Below are positions 1-9,701 of a stretch of DNA of 64,000 bases, in pieces; the stretch's first letter is position 1, and each line of letters opens with the position of its first letter. Below the pieces are notes generated by a model. That model saw only the letters and a list, made by a program, of their open reading frames with translations, did not search any database and was not told the DNA's origin. Source of the DNA: Paenibacillus sp. MZ04-78.2 (lineage in GTDB: Bacteria; Bacillota; Bacilli; Paenibacillales; NBRC-103111); the NCBI RefSeq assembly GCF_024213375.1, contig NZ_JANAVJ010000005.1, positions 1 to 64,000 on the forward strand, written 5' to 3'. Made by a program: the position numbers and the translations under genes.

Positions 1-336
1 GCGCAGCCGGGAGCGGGCGCAAGCGCGGGAGCGCAAGCAGCGGCGCAGCCGGGAGCGGGCGCAAGCGCGGGAGCGCAGGCAGCGGCGCAGCCGGGGACGG
101 GCGCAGGCGCGGGAGCGCAGGCAGCGGCGCAGCCGGGGACGGGCGCAGGCGCGGGAGCGCAAGCAGCGGCGCAGCTGGGAGCGAGCGCAGGCGCGGGAGC
201 GCAGGCGGCGGCGCAGCCGGGAGCGGGCGCAAGCGCGGGAGCGCAGGCGGCGGCGCAGCCGGGAGCGGGCGCAAGCGCGGGAGCGCAAGCAGCGGCGCAG
301 CCGGGAGCGGGCGCAAGCGCGGGAGCGCAAGCAGCG
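1..336 (+). repeat. Eight tandem 42-bp repeats inside a coding frame
   Basis: A 42-bp unit begins at 1, 43, 85, 127, 169, 211, 253 and 295, and a ninth partial copy starts at 337. The copies differ by a few substitutions (caa/cag, gca/gcg, ggg/gga; Thr for Ala in copies 3 and 4, Leu for Pro in copy 5). The unit is 14 codons, so copy-number change would keep the frame. The array continues to the window edge and may be longer upstream. Confidence 0.97.
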
Positions 337-1095
337 GCGCAGCCGGTACAAGCGCCGCAAGAGGGCGGCAACTTGATCGGACGCCTTATGAAAACGCTTG
401 GCATCGAGCATGAGCATCAGGCGATGAAGCTGCTGGAACGGACCATGCCGGATGCCCCGCAGTCGGGATTGTCTCACGCATCAGCCGGTGCGCAAGCCGA
501 CTTTGCCAAATCGGCAGACACGCTCAAAAGCCTGCTGATGCAACTGTCGCAGGCTTCCGATGCTCCGCAAGGCTTGAAGGACGCGGCCCAGCAGGCGGTG
601 CAGCAAATTACCGGTCAGCAGCTCATGTTAAGCGCCGACCGGAATGCGATGCTTTCTCATCTCACGCTGTTTGTGCCGATCATGCATGCCGGCGGCGAAC
701 AGACGGCTGCGGTCCATATACAATCGCGCAAAGGCAAAAACGGCAGCCTGGACGCCAGCAACTGTCGGCTTGTGTTCGATCTGCGCATGAAAATGCTTGG
801 AGATACTATGGTCGACGTGCAGGTCGTAAACGGTATTGTCAGCCTGCATGTTCATAACGATTTGCCGTTTACGCAGGAGCTGCTGGAAGCGCACAAAGAA
901 GAGATTGCGGCCGGACTTGCGTCCATCGGCTATCAATTTATATCGATGAAATACAGTCCGTATCCGACGAAAGCCGTTCAGGAGGGCAACGATGCCGTTT
1001 CGGCTTTTGCCGAGACTCTTAACCATCCCGGAGGCGGCCGGTTGCCGAACGCATACTCGCAAAAACCGTATAAGGGAATGGACATTCGGATATGA
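1..1095 (+). CDS. FliK-like protein with Ala/Gly repeats (YlqG position), 5' partial
   Basis: The reading frame is open from the first base, so the start lies upstream of the window. The first 336 nt encode eight copies of a 14-residue unit, AQPGAGASAGAQAA or close variants, probably a flexible linker. The remaining ~240 residues include a C-terminal region (about nt 760-960) with alternating hydrophobics (DLRMKMLGDTMVDVQVVNG) followed by a helix and a final strand. This pattern resembles the hook-length-control (Flg_hook) domain at the end of FliK. The gene overlaps the next one by 4 nt (ATGA), and that next gene is an FlhB-C-like protein, the known partner type of FliK. The position matches B. 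subtilis ylqG. The FliK-like assignment is inferred from pattern, not from a search. The protein ends PYKGMDIRI, a tail similar to two other proteins in this window. Confidence 0.6.
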   Translation, partial: AQPGAGASAGAQAAAQPGAGASAGAQAAAQPGTGAGAGAQAAAQPGTGAGAGAQAAAQLGASAGAGAQAAAQPGAGASAGAQAAAQPGAGASAGAQAAAQPGAGASAGAQAAAQPVQAPQEGGNLIGRLMKTLGIEHEHQAMKLLERTMPDAPQSGLSHASAGAQADFAKSADTLKSLLMQLSQASDAPQGLKDAAQQAVQQITGQQLMLSADRNAMLSHLTLFVPIMHAGGEQTAAVHIQSRKGKNGSLDASNCRLVFDLRMKMLGDTMVDVQVVNGIVSLHVHNDLPFTQELLEAHKEEIAAGLASIGYQFISMKYSPYPTKAVQEGNDAVSAFAETLNHPGGGRLPNAYSQKPYKGMDIRI

Positions 1096-1388
1096 AGGAG
1101 AAACCAGTCGGGTTAAAAAAAGCGGTGGCCCTGAAATACGCCCCCGAAATGTCGGATGCCCCGAAGGTTATCGCCAAAGGGAAAGGCAGAATCGCCGAGC
1201 ATATTATGGAGAAAGCCAAGGAAAGCGGCGTTCCGATTCAGGAAGACGCATCCCTGGTCGAAGTATTGTCCAAGCTTGATCTGGATCAAGAGATACCGCC
1301 TGAGCTTTATAAACTGGTCGCCGAGGTGCTTAGTTATATTTACCGCTCGGATCAACGAGCCAAGGAATGGAGGAACGATGGCCGATGA
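1092..1388 (+). CDS. flhX: FlhX/YlqH, FlhB C-terminal domain homologue
   Basis: This 98-residue protein aligns by eye with the part of FlhB that follows the NPTH autocleavage site: ALKYAPEMSDAPKVIAKGKG matches FlhB ALQYDASKMQAPTVIAKGTD in the same window, and the ends PELYKLVAEVLSYIYR and ADMFQAVAEVLAYVYK also match. It has neither the membrane part nor the NPTH motif. In B. subtilis the equivalent YlqH (FlhX) can stand in for the FlhB cytoplasmic domain in the flagellar export switch. It overlaps both neighbours by 4 nt (ATGA), so it is probably translationally coupled to the FliK-like gene before it. Confidence 0.88.
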   Translation: MKEKPVGLKKAVALKYAPEMSDAPKVIAKGKGRIAEHIMEKAKESGVPIQEDASLVEVLSKLDLDQEIPPELYKLVAEVLSYIYRSDQRAKEWRNDGR

Positions 1389-1759
1389 AGGAAACCCGGC
1401 TCAGCCGCAAGGAACTCGGAGCCCTCGGAGAAGCGGCGGCGGCCGATCATTTGCAGGCGCAAGGATTTAAGCTTCGGGGCCGAAATTGGCACTGCCGGAC
1501 CGGCGAAATCGACTTGATTGCGGAGGATCACGGGATTTTGGTTTTTATCGAGGTACGGACCCGCAGCATAGGCGGGACCTTCGGCACGCCGCAGGAGTCG
1601 GTCAATGCGCGCAAGCAGCGTCAGGTGATGGAGACCGCTCAAGTATATATGCATATGCAGCGACTCCAGGACAAGCAGGTCCGTTTCGACGTAATCTCGA
1701 TCCAAACGGACCCGACGGGTGCTGTCCGGGAGCTTGAGCATATCCGCAACGCTTTTTAA
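1385..1759 (+). CDS. YraN/UPF0102 family nuclease-like protein
   Basis: The 124-residue protein carries the family core: LGAAAA-type N-terminal helix (ELGALGEAAAADHLQAQGF), then GEIDLIAEDHGILVFIEVR, the PD-(D/E)xK-like signature of UPF0102 (Asp in GEIDLI, Glu-Val-Arg in IEVR). Members are predicted, not proven, restriction-endonuclease-fold proteins. An ATG at 1367 is also in frame, but GGAGG at 1369-1373 lies 11 nt before the ATG at 1385, which also gives an ATGA overlap with the preceding stop, so 1385 is preferred. A strong terminator overlaps its stop codon. Confidence 0.9.
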   Translation: MKETRLSRKELGALGEAAAADHLQAQGFKLRGRNWHCRTGEIDLIAEDHGILVFIEVRTRSIGGTFGTPQESVNARKQRQVMETAQVYMHMQRLQDKQVRFDVISIQTDPTGAVRELEHIRNAF

Positions 1760-1789
1760 CCGAAAAGCGGCTGCGGATTTATTTTTTAT
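1744..1789 (+). terminator. Intrinsic terminator overlapping the yraN stop
   Basis: The stem CCGCA-a-CGCTTTT pairs with AAAAGCG-gc-TGCGG around the loop TAACCG and is followed by ATTTATTTTTTAT. The yraN stop TAA lies in the loop region. The stop codon of the convergent yifB gene (complement of 1779-1781) lies in the T-rich tail, so the two convergent genes are packed around one terminator. On the minus strand no U-run follows the hairpin. Confidence 0.85.
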
Positions 1790-3365
1790 CAAGCACCCGA
1801 TATTGCAGCGCCTCGGCCACATGAGCTGCCCGGATCTCGGACTGCCCTTCCAGATCGGCAATCGTGCGCGCGATTTTCAGAATCCGGTCATGCGCGCGCA
1901 CGCTCAAACCGAGCGCGGCAAACGACCGCTCCAGCAGCTGCGAGGAGGGCAGGTCCAGTTTCACATGCTCCCGCAGCTTTTTGCCGTTAAGCTCACTGTT
2001 AAACATGATGCCCGCCTTAGCGTATCGGCGCTTTTGGATGTCGTGCGCCCGCTCCACGGCGGCGCGCATTTCCGCAGACGACAAAGGCTGCTGCGACCCG
2101 CGCAAGTCCTTATACTCGATTCTCGGCACTTCGACATGCAGATCGATCCGGTCCAAGAGCGGCCCGGAAATTTTCGCGCGATAACGCGATATTTTAAGCG
2201 GGCTGCATACGCAGCCTTGTTGATCGCTCGCCGCCCCCCAATACCCGCAAGGACACGGATTCATCGAGGAAGCAAGCAGAAAGTGCGCCGGAAAGCGATA
2301 AACCGCCCGCGCTCGGCCGATGGTCACGAACCGGTCCTCCATCGGCTGGCGCAGCACTTCCAGGGCGACCCGGGAAAACTCCGGAAGCTCGTCCAGAAAA
2401 AGCACGCCTCGATGCGCCAAGCTTACTTCTCCGGGCTTGGGAATGCCCCCGCCTCCCACAAGGCCTCCAGCGGAAATCGTATGGTGGGGCATCCGAAACG
2501 GCCGCTCGCGGATAAGCTGCCGCCGGTCGGCGAATTTTCCCGAAGCGCTGTAAATTTTCGTGACGTCCAGCGACTCCGAATCGCTCATGGGCGGCAAAAT
2601 GGTAGGAAGTCTTTTGGCCAGCATCGTTTTGCCGGTCCCCGGAGGACCGATAAGGATGAAATTGTGCATGCCGGCTGCGCTGATCATAAGCGCCCGCTTG
2701 ACATGGAGCTGACCGTTGACGTCCGCATAATCCTCCTCCGTTTCTCTCGTTTCCCGAGACGCAGCCGATTTGGGACGGGACGATACCCCGCTTCCTGCTA
2801 AAGATTCCATCGACCCGGCTTTCAATTCCGCGGCACCGCCTGCAATAGCCGCATCTGCATTCCCCGCGGAACGCCGAAACTGACCCAAATGCCGAACGCA
2901 GCGAATGTCGCATCCCCCGATCCAAGCGGCTTCCTCCGCATCTTCCGTCGGGGCGATCACACGCGCTATGCCATGTTCCCGGGCTGTTGCTATCATCGAT
3001 AAGACGCCGGGGACCGACCGGACGGAACCGTCCAGCGCAAGCTCCCCGATAATCAACGTATCATTTAGCGCTTCGCCCGGCAGCTGCCCGCTCGTCTTGA
3101 GAATGCCGAGGGCGATGGCCAAGTCGAAGGCAGAGCCTTCTTTGCGCAAATCCGCCGGCGCCAGATTCACCGTGATCCGCTGCAAAGGAAACGTAAAGCC
3201 GCAATTTTTGATCGCGGCCCGGACACGCTCCATCGATTCTTTGATGGCCACATCGGGCAGCCCGACGATCATCATTTGCGGCAAACCGTTGCTCAGATCC
3301 ACCTCGACTTCGACCAGCTTTCCGTCCACGCCATGCAGACAAGCGCTTACCACTTTTCCGTACAT
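1779..3365 (-). CDS. yifB: YifB/ComM-family magnesium-chelatase-like AAA+ ATPase
   Basis: The 528-residue protein has the N-terminal ChlI-like domain (VSACLHGVDG, IVGLPDVAIKESMERVRAA, VNLAPADLRKEGSAFDLAIA), then Walker A GPPGTGKT, Walker B LFLDELPEF, and a Cys cluster (CPCGYWG...CVC) before the C-terminal helical domain. In proteobacteria ComM is a helicase for branch migration during natural transformation; the Firmicutes role is not established. Between the N-terminal domain and the AAA core is a low-complexity Ser/Glu-rich insert. An in-frame ATG at 3386 exists, but the start at 3365 is preceded by AAAGGTG at a suitable distance. It is the only minus-strand gene in the window and lies between genes that are adjacent in B. 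subtilis. Confidence 0.93.
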   Translation of the reverse strand: MYGKVVSACLHGVDGKLVEVEVDLSNGLPQMMIVGLPDVAIKESMERVRAAIKNCGFTFPLQRITVNLAPADLRKEGSAFDLAIALGILKTSGQLPGEALNDTLIIGELALDGSVRSVPGVLSMIATAREHGIARVIAPTEDAEEAAWIGGCDIRCVRHLGQFRRSAGNADAAIAGGAAELKAGSMESLAGSGVSSRPKSAASRETRETEEDYADVNGQLHVKRALMISAAGMHNFILIGPPGTGKTMLAKRLPTILPPMSDSESLDVTKIYSASGKFADRRQLIRERPFRMPHHTISAGGLVGGGGIPKPGEVSLAHRGVLFLDELPEFSRVALEVLRQPMEDRFVTIGRARAVYRFPAHFLLASSMNPCPCGYWGAASDQQGCVCSPLKISRYRAKISGPLLDRIDLHVEVPRIEYKDLRGSQQPLSSAEMRAAVERAHDIQKRRYAKAGIMFNSELNGKKLREHVKLDLPSSQLLERSFAALGLSVRAHDRILKIARTIADLEGQSEIRAAHVAEALQYRVLDKK

Positions 3366-3549
3366 AACTAAACACACCTTTCCCATGTCGATTCATGGCG
3401 AAAGGTGCTTCCTTATCTGCCGTATTCTATTCACTTCCCTGTTATTGTAATATGTCCCCTCGACCAGCGCAACCGGACCGCACCGTTCCGGGATGTTTCC
3501 GGATAAAAAATCAACAATTGGCAAAAATACTCGATGAGGTGATCATGAG

Positions 3550-3810
3550 ATGCAGGAAAAACCTTACTTTTGTCCGAACTGCCGTTCCAACCGTGTCAAA
3601 TTCAGCGTAATCTCAAGCTTCTCCCAACCTTTTTTCAAGGACGCGATTTCCGGAACCGTCCAAGAGGTAACCGAGCCGCAGCGCATCGACGAAACCGAAC
3701 CGACCATTCAATGCATGGTGTGCAGCTTTACCGGAAACGAGATGCGTTTTGTAAAGCAAGCGGAGCGGGAGCCTCGAGCGGGGACGCCGACCAATCCGGC
3801 TTACTATTAA
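3550..3810 (+). CDS. Small zinc-ribbon-like hypothetical protein
   Basis: The 86-residue protein has two Cys pairs, FCPNC near residue 10 and QCMVC near residue 56, fitting a single four-Cys zinc ribbon split by a ~45-residue insertion. The basic stretch CRSNRVKF follows the first pair. A good ribosome binding site (GAGGTGAT) precedes the ATG. It is monocistronic: a divergent gap separates it from yifB and a terminator follows at once. I do not recognise a characterised family; nucleic-acid or metal binding is only a guess from the Cys pattern. Confidence 0.75.
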   Translation: MQEKPYFCPNCRSNRVKFSVISSFSQPFFKDAISGTVQEVTEPQRIDETEPTIQCMVCSFTGNEMRFVKQAEREPRAGTPTNPAYY

Positions 3811-3826
3811 CAGGAAACTGCGCGCG

Positions 3827-3871
3827 GCGCATCTATTTCGGTATGTACAGTATCGGATAGATGCGCTTTTT
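3827..3871 (+). terminator. Intrinsic terminator after the zinc-ribbon gene
   Basis: GCGCATCTAT (3827-3836) pairs perfectly with ATAGATGCGC (3857-3866) and is followed directly by TTTTT. The loop is 20 nt. Confidence 0.85.
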
Positions 3872-3985
3872 ACATATTTTGCGGCCGTGCAATGTTTAAT
3901 TTTCCAAATAACTATTCTTTTCGACGCTTATAAAAAAGATGTATCAAATATTTAACGCGAAATATAAGGAAACCGCTCGAAAAAA

Positions 3986-3995
3986 GTGGTACAAT
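3986..3995 (+). promoter_or_regulatory. Probable extended -10 promoter of sucCD
   Basis: TGG-TACAAT gives the TGn extension plus a five-of-six SigA -10 hexamer. No good -35 hexamer is seen 16-18 nt upstream, which is tolerated by extended -10 promoters. It is the best candidate in the gap before sucC. Confidence 0.55.
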
Positions 3996-4124
3996 GATAA
4001 AGGTTTGCCGTTTAGGACATGCTAATGTTTGGCAACCGGACTTTATTAGCGAGTGGACTCGTCCCGAGCTTGGGAAGGGTCGATTCCATATAGTAAGTCA
4101 TTACTGATAGGAGGATTTTGCTAA

Positions 4125-5285
4125 ATGAATATCCATGAGTCTCAAGGCAAAGCAGTGCTGAAACAGTACGGGGTTGCCGTACCGGAAGGAAAAGTGGCTT
4201 TCACGGTAGACGAAGCGGTGGAAGCGGCGAAAGCGCTGGGTACTCCTGTAGTTGTCGTAAAAGCGCAAATTCACGCTGGCGGCCGCGGTAAAGCGGGCGG
4301 TGTCAAAGTTGCCAAGAACCTCGACGAAGTTCGTACATACGCACAGGAAATCTTGGGTAAAGTCCTCGTTACGCATCAAACCGGTCCGGAAGGCAAAGAA
4401 GTGAAGCGCCTCCTGATCGAGCAAGGCTGCGATATTAAGAAAGAATACTACATCGGCCTCGTGGTCGACCGCGCTACGGGCCGCGTCGTCATGATGGCTT
4501 CCGAAGAAGGCGGAACGGAGATCGAAGAAGTAGCCGCCCGCACTCCGGAGAAAATCTTCAAAGAAGTCATCGATCCGGCTGTCGGTCTGCAAGCGTTTCA
4601 AGCGCGCAAGCTGGCTTATGCCATCAATATTCCGGGCGAGCTCGTAGGCAAAGCCGTGAAATTCATGATCGCTTTGTATACCGCTTTCGTCGAAAAAGAT
4701 TGCTCCATCGCCGAAATCAACCCGCTCGTCATTACGGGTGACGGCAACGTTATGGCGCTTGACGCGAAGATGAACTTCGACTCCAACGCGCTGTTCCGTC
4801 ATAAAGACATTCTTGAGCTCCGTGACTTGAACGAAGAGGACGCAAAAGAAATCGAAGCTTCCAAGTTCGACCTGAGCTACATTGCGCTCGATGGCAATAT
4901 CGGCTGTATGGTTAACGGTGCAGGTCTGGCCATGGCGACCATGGATATCATCAAATACTATGGCGGCGAACCGGCCAACTTCCTCGATGTAGGGGGCGGC
5001 GCTACGAAAGAGAAAGTAACCGAAGCGTTCAAAATCATCCTGTCCGACGAGAATGTAAAAGGAATTTTCGTTAACATTTTCGGCGGCATTATGAAGTGCG
5101 ACATTATCGCTGAAGGCGTTGTAGCTGCGGCGAAGGAACTGGGTCTGGACCGTCCGCTTGTCGTACGTCTGGAAGGCACGAACGTGGAACTCGGCAAAAA
5201 GATTTTGAACGAATCCGGTTTGAACATCGTAGCAGCCGATTCGATGGCCGATGGCGCGCAAAAAATCGTTGCGCTGGTGAAGTAA
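4125..5285 (+). CDS. sucC: Succinyl-CoA ligase (ADP-forming) subunit beta
   Basis: This is the beta subunit of succinyl-CoA synthetase, which makes succinate and ATP from succinyl-CoA in the TCA cycle. The 386-residue length is typical. The N-terminal ATP-grasp domain shows [17 protein letters not shown] and [15 protein letters not shown]; the C-terminal ligase domain shows [28 protein letters not shown] and [24 protein letters not shown] precedes the ATG. It forms a two-gene operon with sucD, as in B. subtilis. Confidence 0.98.
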   Translation: MNIHESQGKAVLKQYGVAVPEGKVAFTVDEAVEAAKALGTPVVVVKAQIHAGGRGKAGGVKVAKNLDEVRTYAQEILGKVLVTHQTGPEGKEVKRLLIEQGCDIKKEYYIGLVVDRATGRVVMMASEEGGTEIEEVAARTPEKIFKEVIDPAVGLQAFQARKLAYAINIPGELVGKAVKFMIALYTAFVEKDCSIAEINPLVITGDGNVMALDAKMNFDSNALFRHKDILELRDLNEEDAKEIEASKFDLSYIALDGNIGCMVNGAGLAMATMDIIKYYGGEPANFLDVGGGATKEKVTEAFKIILSDENVKGIFVNIFGGIMKCDIIAEGVVAAAKELGLDRPLVVRLEGTNVELGKKILNESGLNIVAADSMADGAQKIVALVK

Positions 5286-5346
5286 TTTCTCTTTCCGAAG
5301 CAGCACCTTTCTTCTTCCATACTATTAGAGGATGTGAATTTTAACC

Positions 5347-6279
5347 ATGTCTATTTTGGTTGATAAAAATACGAAGGTCATCACTCAGAACATGACAGGC
5401 AAGACAGGCATGTTCCATACGCTGGGCGGCCTGGAGTACGGCACGCAAATGGTAGCTGGCGCGGTTCCGGGCAAAGGCGGCACGAATGTTGATTTCACGC
5501 TGGAAAACGGCACGACGGTAACGCTTCCTGTGTACAACACCGTACTGGAAGCGAAAAATGCGACCGGCGCGACCGCTTCGGTGATCTACGTTCCGCCGGC
5601 TTTTGCTGCGGATTCGATCATGGAAGCCGTTGACGCGGAGCTCGATCTCGTCATCTGCATCACCGAAGGTATCCCGGTGCTGGATATGGTCAAAGTCAGC
5701 CGTTACATGGAAGGTAAAAAGACCCGTTTGATCGGGCCGAACTGCCCAGGCGTCATCACTCCGGGCGAGTGCAAAATCGGCATCATGCCGGGCTACATCC
5801 ATACCCCGGGTCATGTCGGCGTTGTATCCCGAAGCGGAACGCTGACTTACGAAGCGGTACATCAGCTGACGACTCGCGGCATCGGCCAATCGTCTGCCGT
5901 AGGCATCGGCGGAGACCCGGTAAAAGGCTCCGAGTTCATCGATATCCTGAAGCTGTTCAACGAAGATCCGGATACTTATGCCGTCATCATGATCGGTGAA
6001 ATCGGTGGTTCCGCAGAAGAAGAAGCGGCAGAGTGGATCGCAGCGAACATGAAGAAGCCGGTTGTCGGCTTCATCGGCGGTCAAACGGCGCCTCCGGGAA
6101 AACGGATGGGCCACGCGGGCGCCATCATTTCCGGCGGCAAAGGGACGGCAGCGGAGAAAGTCGCAACGATGGAACGCTGCGGCATCAAAGTAGCGCCGAC
6201 ACCTTCCGAAATGGGCTCCACTCTGGTGAGCGTATTGGAAGAAAAAGGCCTGCTCGAAAAGTGCATCACCAAGAAGTAA
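5347..6279 (+). CDS. sucD: Succinyl-CoA ligase (ADP-forming) subunit alpha
   Basis: This is the CoA-binding and phosphohistidine subunit that pairs with SucC. The 310 residues include the N-terminal CoA-binding Rossmann domain ([16 protein letters not shown]) and the active-site segment [11 protein letters not shown], with the phosphorylated His near residue 256. It starts at an ATG preceded by AGAGGATGTGA, 61 nt after sucC. A strong terminator ends the operon. Confidence 0.98.
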   Translation: MSILVDKNTKVITQNMTGKTGMFHTLGGLEYGTQMVAGAVPGKGGTNVDFTLENGTTVTLPVYNTVLEAKNATGATASVIYVPPAFAADSIMEAVDAELDLVICITEGIPVLDMVKVSRYMEGKKTRLIGPNCPGVITPGECKIGIMPGYIHTPGHVGVVSRSGTLTYEAVHQLTTRGIGQSSAVGIGGDPVKGSEFIDILKLFNEDPDTYAVIMIGEIGGSAEEEAAEWIAANMKKPVVGFIGGQTAPPGKRMGHAGAIISGGKGTAAEKVATMERCGIKVAPTPSEMGSTLVSVLEEKGLLEKCITKK

Positions 6280-6313
6280 GCAGTCTTTCGCATTAATGAC
6301 GAGATGGCAAGCA

Positions 6314-6359
6314 GCCTCTCAAATCCGTATGGAGTACGGGTTTGAGAGGCTTTTTTATT
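6314..6359 (+). terminator. Intrinsic terminator after sucCD
   Basis: GCCTCTCAAA (6314-6323) pairs perfectly with TTTGAGAGGC (6341-6350), with an inner CCGTA/TACGG stem, and is followed by TTTTTTATTT. Confidence 0.95.
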
Positions 6360-6420
6360 TTTTGGCTATACCTTACAAAGGAAGAAAGTTGTTTCTGACT
6401 AAAGGAGTGAGCTATACTAT

Positions 6421-7524
6421 ATGGACAACCGAAGCATGCTATTTGCCTTGAATCATATGGAAGGTGTCGGTTCCAGGACGATTGGCCGGCTGATGCGGCA
6501 TTTTCCGCAGTTATCTGATATCCTTTCGCTCAGCTACGCCAATTGGCTCGAATTTGGCTTGACCCCGGTCCGGGCCGAACAAATGGCAAGAGGACTCGGC
6601 AAGTTAACCGAAGCCTGGCTGGACGCCAAGCGATCCCGTTATGAAGAGCTGCATATCGAATGGGTGGTCCTTGGGGATTACCGTTATCCGGCAATGCTTT
6701 TGGAGACGGCCGACCCGCCTTGGATTTTGTATTACCAGGGACAACTGGACATTGTTAACCGCCCGTGCATTGCCATGGTCGGCACGCGCACTCCGACCGC
6801 CTACGGAAACATGACGGCCGAGCGTCTGGCCGAATCGTTATCTACAGCAGGCGTATGCGTGGTAAGCGGGCTCGCCCGAGGAATTGATAGCGCGGCCCAC
6901 GAAGGAGCTTTACGCAGTCACGGGGGTACGATAGCCGTGCTGGGGTGCAGTATCGAGACGGTGTATCCGCCCGAGAACAAATCTTTATACCGTAAAATTT
7001 CCGAAAGCGGACTGCTTCTTTCCGAATACCCGCTCGGCACAAGGCCGCATCCCGGCTTGTTTCCGCAGCGCAACCGCATTATTGCCGGACTGAGCCTCGG
7101 CGTTGTCGTGGTTGAAGCGGCGGTGAAAAGCGGCTCTCTCATCACGGTCGATCAGGCGCTGGAAGCTTCGCGCGACGTGTTTGCCGTTCCCGGCCCCATC
7201 TCCTCTCCCAAGAGCGAAGGCACGTTATCCTTGTTGAAACAGGGCGCCAAGCTGGTAACCGGAGCGGCAGACATCTTGGAGGAATACGCAGGCCGGATAT
7301 CCTTGGATCAAAAGGCATACATTATGAATACAACGGAAGTAAAGCCTGTCTTGACTGAAGATGAGCAAAAAATTGTCGACATGCTTCAGATCCGACCGCT
7401 TACGATCGACGAATTGCTTTTGCAAAGCCAATTTACCTTTGGACATTTGCATTCAGTTCTGATAAATTTACTAATGACGCGCAGGATCGTCGAACTACCG
7501 GGTTCGGTGTACGCCGTACCTTGA
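6421..7524 (+). CDS. dprA: DNA-processing protein DprA/Smf
   Basis: DprA binds incoming single-stranded DNA during transformation and loads RecA. The 367 residues show an N-terminal helix-hairpin-helix region ([16 protein letters not shown]), the Rossmann core ([44 protein letters not shown]) and a C-terminal winged-helix tail ([23 protein letters not shown]). AAAGGAGTGAG precedes the ATG. It lies upstream of topA, as in B. subtilis (smf-topA). With YifB/ComM this makes two transformation-linked genes in the window, though natural competence is not shown. Confidence 0.96.
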   Translation: MDNRSMLFALNHMEGVGSRTIGRLMRHFPQLSDILSLSYANWLEFGLTPVRAEQMARGLGKLTEAWLDAKRSRYEELHIEWVVLGDYRYPAMLLETADPPWILYYQGQLDIVNRPCIAMVGTRTPTAYGNMTAERLAESLSTAGVCVVSGLARGIDSAAHEGALRSHGGTIAVLGCSIETVYPPENKSLYRKISESGLLLSEYPLGTRPHPGLFPQRNRIIAGLSLGVVVVEAAVKSGSLITVDQALEASRDVFAVPGPISSPKSEGTLSLLKQGAKLVTGAADILEEYAGRISLDQKAYIMNTTEVKPVLTEDEQKIVDMLQIRPLTIDELLLQSQFTFGHLHSVLINLLMTRRIVELPGSVYAVP

Positions 7525-7564
7525 TGGTCATACATATTTCCATTGTCGAAGGGGGCAAGACCCT

Positions 7565-9667
7565 ATGGCCGATTCGTTAGTCATTGTGGAGTCACCCGCA
7601 AAAGCCAAAACGATCAGCAAATATTTAGGAAGCAAATATATTGTAAAAGCATCGATGGGGCATATTCGGGATTTGCCGAAGAGCCAGATCGGAGTCGAAG
7701 TCAAGAAAAACTTTGAACCGAAATATATTACGATCCGGGGCAAAGGCTCCGTACTTAAAGAACTTAAAGACGCAAGCAAGCGCGTGAAAAAAGTATATCT
7801 TGCAGCGGACCCTGATCGCGAAGGCGAGGCGATTGCCTGGCATTTGGCACATTATCTTGAGCTTTCCGATCAGGAAGCATGCCGTGTCGTGTTCAACGAG
7901 ATCACGAAGCAGGCGGTCAAGGATGCTTTCAAGACGCCTCGCAAAATCAATCAGGATCTGGTGAACGCACAGCAGGCCCGGCGCATCTTGGACCGGCTGG
8001 TAGGCTACAAAATCAGCCCGCTGCTTTGGAAGAAGGTCAAGAAAGGGCTATCCGCCGGCCGGGTGCAATCCGTGGCTGTGAAGCTGATCTATGACCGCGA
8101 GAACGAGATTAAAGCGTTCGAGCCGGAAGAGTATTGGACCATTACGGCCAAGTTGTCCTCCGGAAAGGCGGATTTTGAAGCGAAGTTTTACTGCTTGGAC
8201 GGCAAAAAGAAAGAGTTGAAGAACGAAGCGGAAGTGAACGCCGTCCTGGACGCGCTTCAGCAGGCTGATTTTATTGTAAGCGAAGTCAAGGAAAAGGAGC
8301 GTCTCCGCAATCCGTCCCCTCCGTTCATTACTAGCTCGCTCCAGCAGGAGGCGGCCCGCAAATTAAATTTTCGCGCGGCCAAAACAATGTCCGTAGCGCA
8401 GCAATTATATGAAGGAATCGATCTCGGCAGCGAAGGTACGGTCGGCTTGATTACGTATATGCGTACTGATTCGACGCGGATTTCGCCTGTCGCCCAAGAA
8501 GAAGCGAAAGACTACATCGTGCAAAAATTCGGGGAGTCCTTTTATCCCGAAACGCCACGCGTCTATGCGAAGAAAAATTCGAACGCGCAGGACGCGCACG
8601 AAGCGATCCGTCCGAGCTCGGTACTGCGCGAGCCGGATCAGATCAAGGGGCACTTGAGCCGCGATCAATATCGCCTCTACAAGCTTGTTTGGGAGCGCTT
8701 TGTTGCGAGTCAGATGGCTTCCGCGGTCATGGATACGATGACCGTCGATTTAACGGCCGCCAACACGATTTTCCGGGCCGTCGGTTCGAAGGTGAAGTTC
8801 CACGGCTTTATGAAGGTGTATGTGGAAGGCAACGACGATGCCGCGGCCGATACCGGAGATGACGATAAACTGCTGCCGCCCCTGAAAGAAGGGGACAAGG
8901 TAAAAAAGCAGCAGATCGATCCGAAGCAGCATTTTACGCAGCCTCCGCCGCGTTTTACGGAAGCGCGTTTGGTTAAGGCGTTGGAAGAAATGGGCATCGG
9001 ACGTCCGAGTACCTATGCTCCAACCCTCGAAACGATCCAAAAGCGCGGTTATGTGGCTATAGAGGAAAAGAAATTTGTGACGACCGAGCTCGGCGAACTG
9101 GTTATTCAGCTGATGATCGAATTTTTTCCGGAAATTCTGGATGTGGATTTTACCGCTCATATGGAAGAGGGGCTGGACCACATCGAGGAAGGGAAAGAGG
9201 ATTGGGTCAACGTGCTGAGCGAATTTTACGAGTCGTTCGAGAAACGGCTTGAAGTGGCCGAGGAAGAGATGGAGAAGGTCGAGATTCAGGACGAGGTTTC
9301 CGATGAGATTTGCGAGAAATGCGGCCGTCATTTCGTTTACAAGATGGGACGCTTTGGCAAGTTTTTGGCCTGCTCCGGCTTCCCGGAATGCCGCAATACG
9401 AAGCCGATCGTCAAGGATACCGGCGTTACCTGTCCGAATTGCCACGAAGGGAAAATCATCGAACGCCGCAGCAAAAAAGGACGCATCTTCTATGGATGCG
9501 ACCGCTATCCGGAGTGCGATTTTGTCTCGTGGGATAAACCGGTAGGGCACCCGTGTCCGAAGTGCGGCGCGCTGCTCGTCGAAAAACGAAACAAATCGGG
9601 AACGTTCACCCAATGCGTGTCCTGCGACTTTAGAGAAGAAGCGAAAGAAGAGCAAGATCAGGACTAA
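7565..9667 (+). CDS. topA: DNA topoisomerase I
   Basis: This type IA enzyme relaxes negative supercoils. The 700 residues contain the Toprim domain ([33 protein letters not shown]), the active-site tyrosine in [12 protein letters not shown] (about Tyr298), and three C-terminal four-Cys zinc ribbons starting near residues 583, 621 and 661 ([24 protein letters not shown]). The length is close to the ~690 residues of B. subtilis TopA. The start ATG follows GAAGGGGGC. Confidence 0.98.
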   Translation: MADSLVIVESPAKAKTISKYLGSKYIVKASMGHIRDLPKSQIGVEVKKNFEPKYITIRGKGSVLKELKDASKRVKKVYLAADPDREGEAIAWHLAHYLELSDQEACRVVFNEITKQAVKDAFKTPRKINQDLVNAQQARRILDRLVGYKISPLLWKKVKKGLSAGRVQSVAVKLIYDRENEIKAFEPEEYWTITAKLSSGKADFEAKFYCLDGKKKELKNEAEVNAVLDALQQADFIVSEVKEKERLRNPSPPFITSSLQQEAARKLNFRAAKTMSVAQQLYEGIDLGSEGTVGLITYMRTDSTRISPVAQEEAKDYIVQKFGESFYPETPRVYAKKNSNAQDAHEAIRPSSVLREPDQIKGHLSRDQYRLYKLVWERFVASQMASAVMDTMTVDLTAANTIFRAVGSKVKFHGFMKVYVEGNDDAAADTGDDDKLLPPLKEGDKVKKQQIDPKQHFTQPPPRFTEARLVKALEEMGIGRPSTYAPTLETIQKRGYVAIEEKKFVTTELGELVIQLMIEFFPEILDVDFTAHMEEGLDHIEEGKEDWVNVLSEFYESFEKRLEVAEEEMEKVEIQDEVSDEICEKCGRHFVYKMGRFGKFLACSGFPECRNTKPIVKDTGVTCPNCHEGKIIERRSKKGRIFYGCDRYPECDFVSWDKPVGHPCPKCGALLVEKRNKSGTFTQCVSCDFREEAKEEQDQD

Positions 9668-9701
9668 CTTGTCATCTGGCTTCATATAGGAGGAACGGAA
9701 G

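Larger units (their letters stand above)
3811..4124 (+). other. Intergenic region: terminator, sucC promoter and ~130-nt leader
   Basis: This 314-nt stretch holds no gene I can support. It contains the terminator at 3827-3871, an AT-rich segment (3890-3970), an extended -10 element (3990-3995) and a leader before sucC. The leader has small inverted repeats, for example CGAG-TGGA-CTCG at 4050-4061 and GGTTTGCC near 4002 facing GGCAACC near 4031, but no riboswitch class I recognise. Confidence 0.6.

Noticed and set aside
1-336. CRISPR array
   Set aside because: The 42-bp repeats are contiguous without spacers and are coding.
4101-5306. Antisense frame of 401 codons opposite sucC
   Set aside because: Phe/Arg/His-rich composition typical of reverse frames; sucC is unambiguous.
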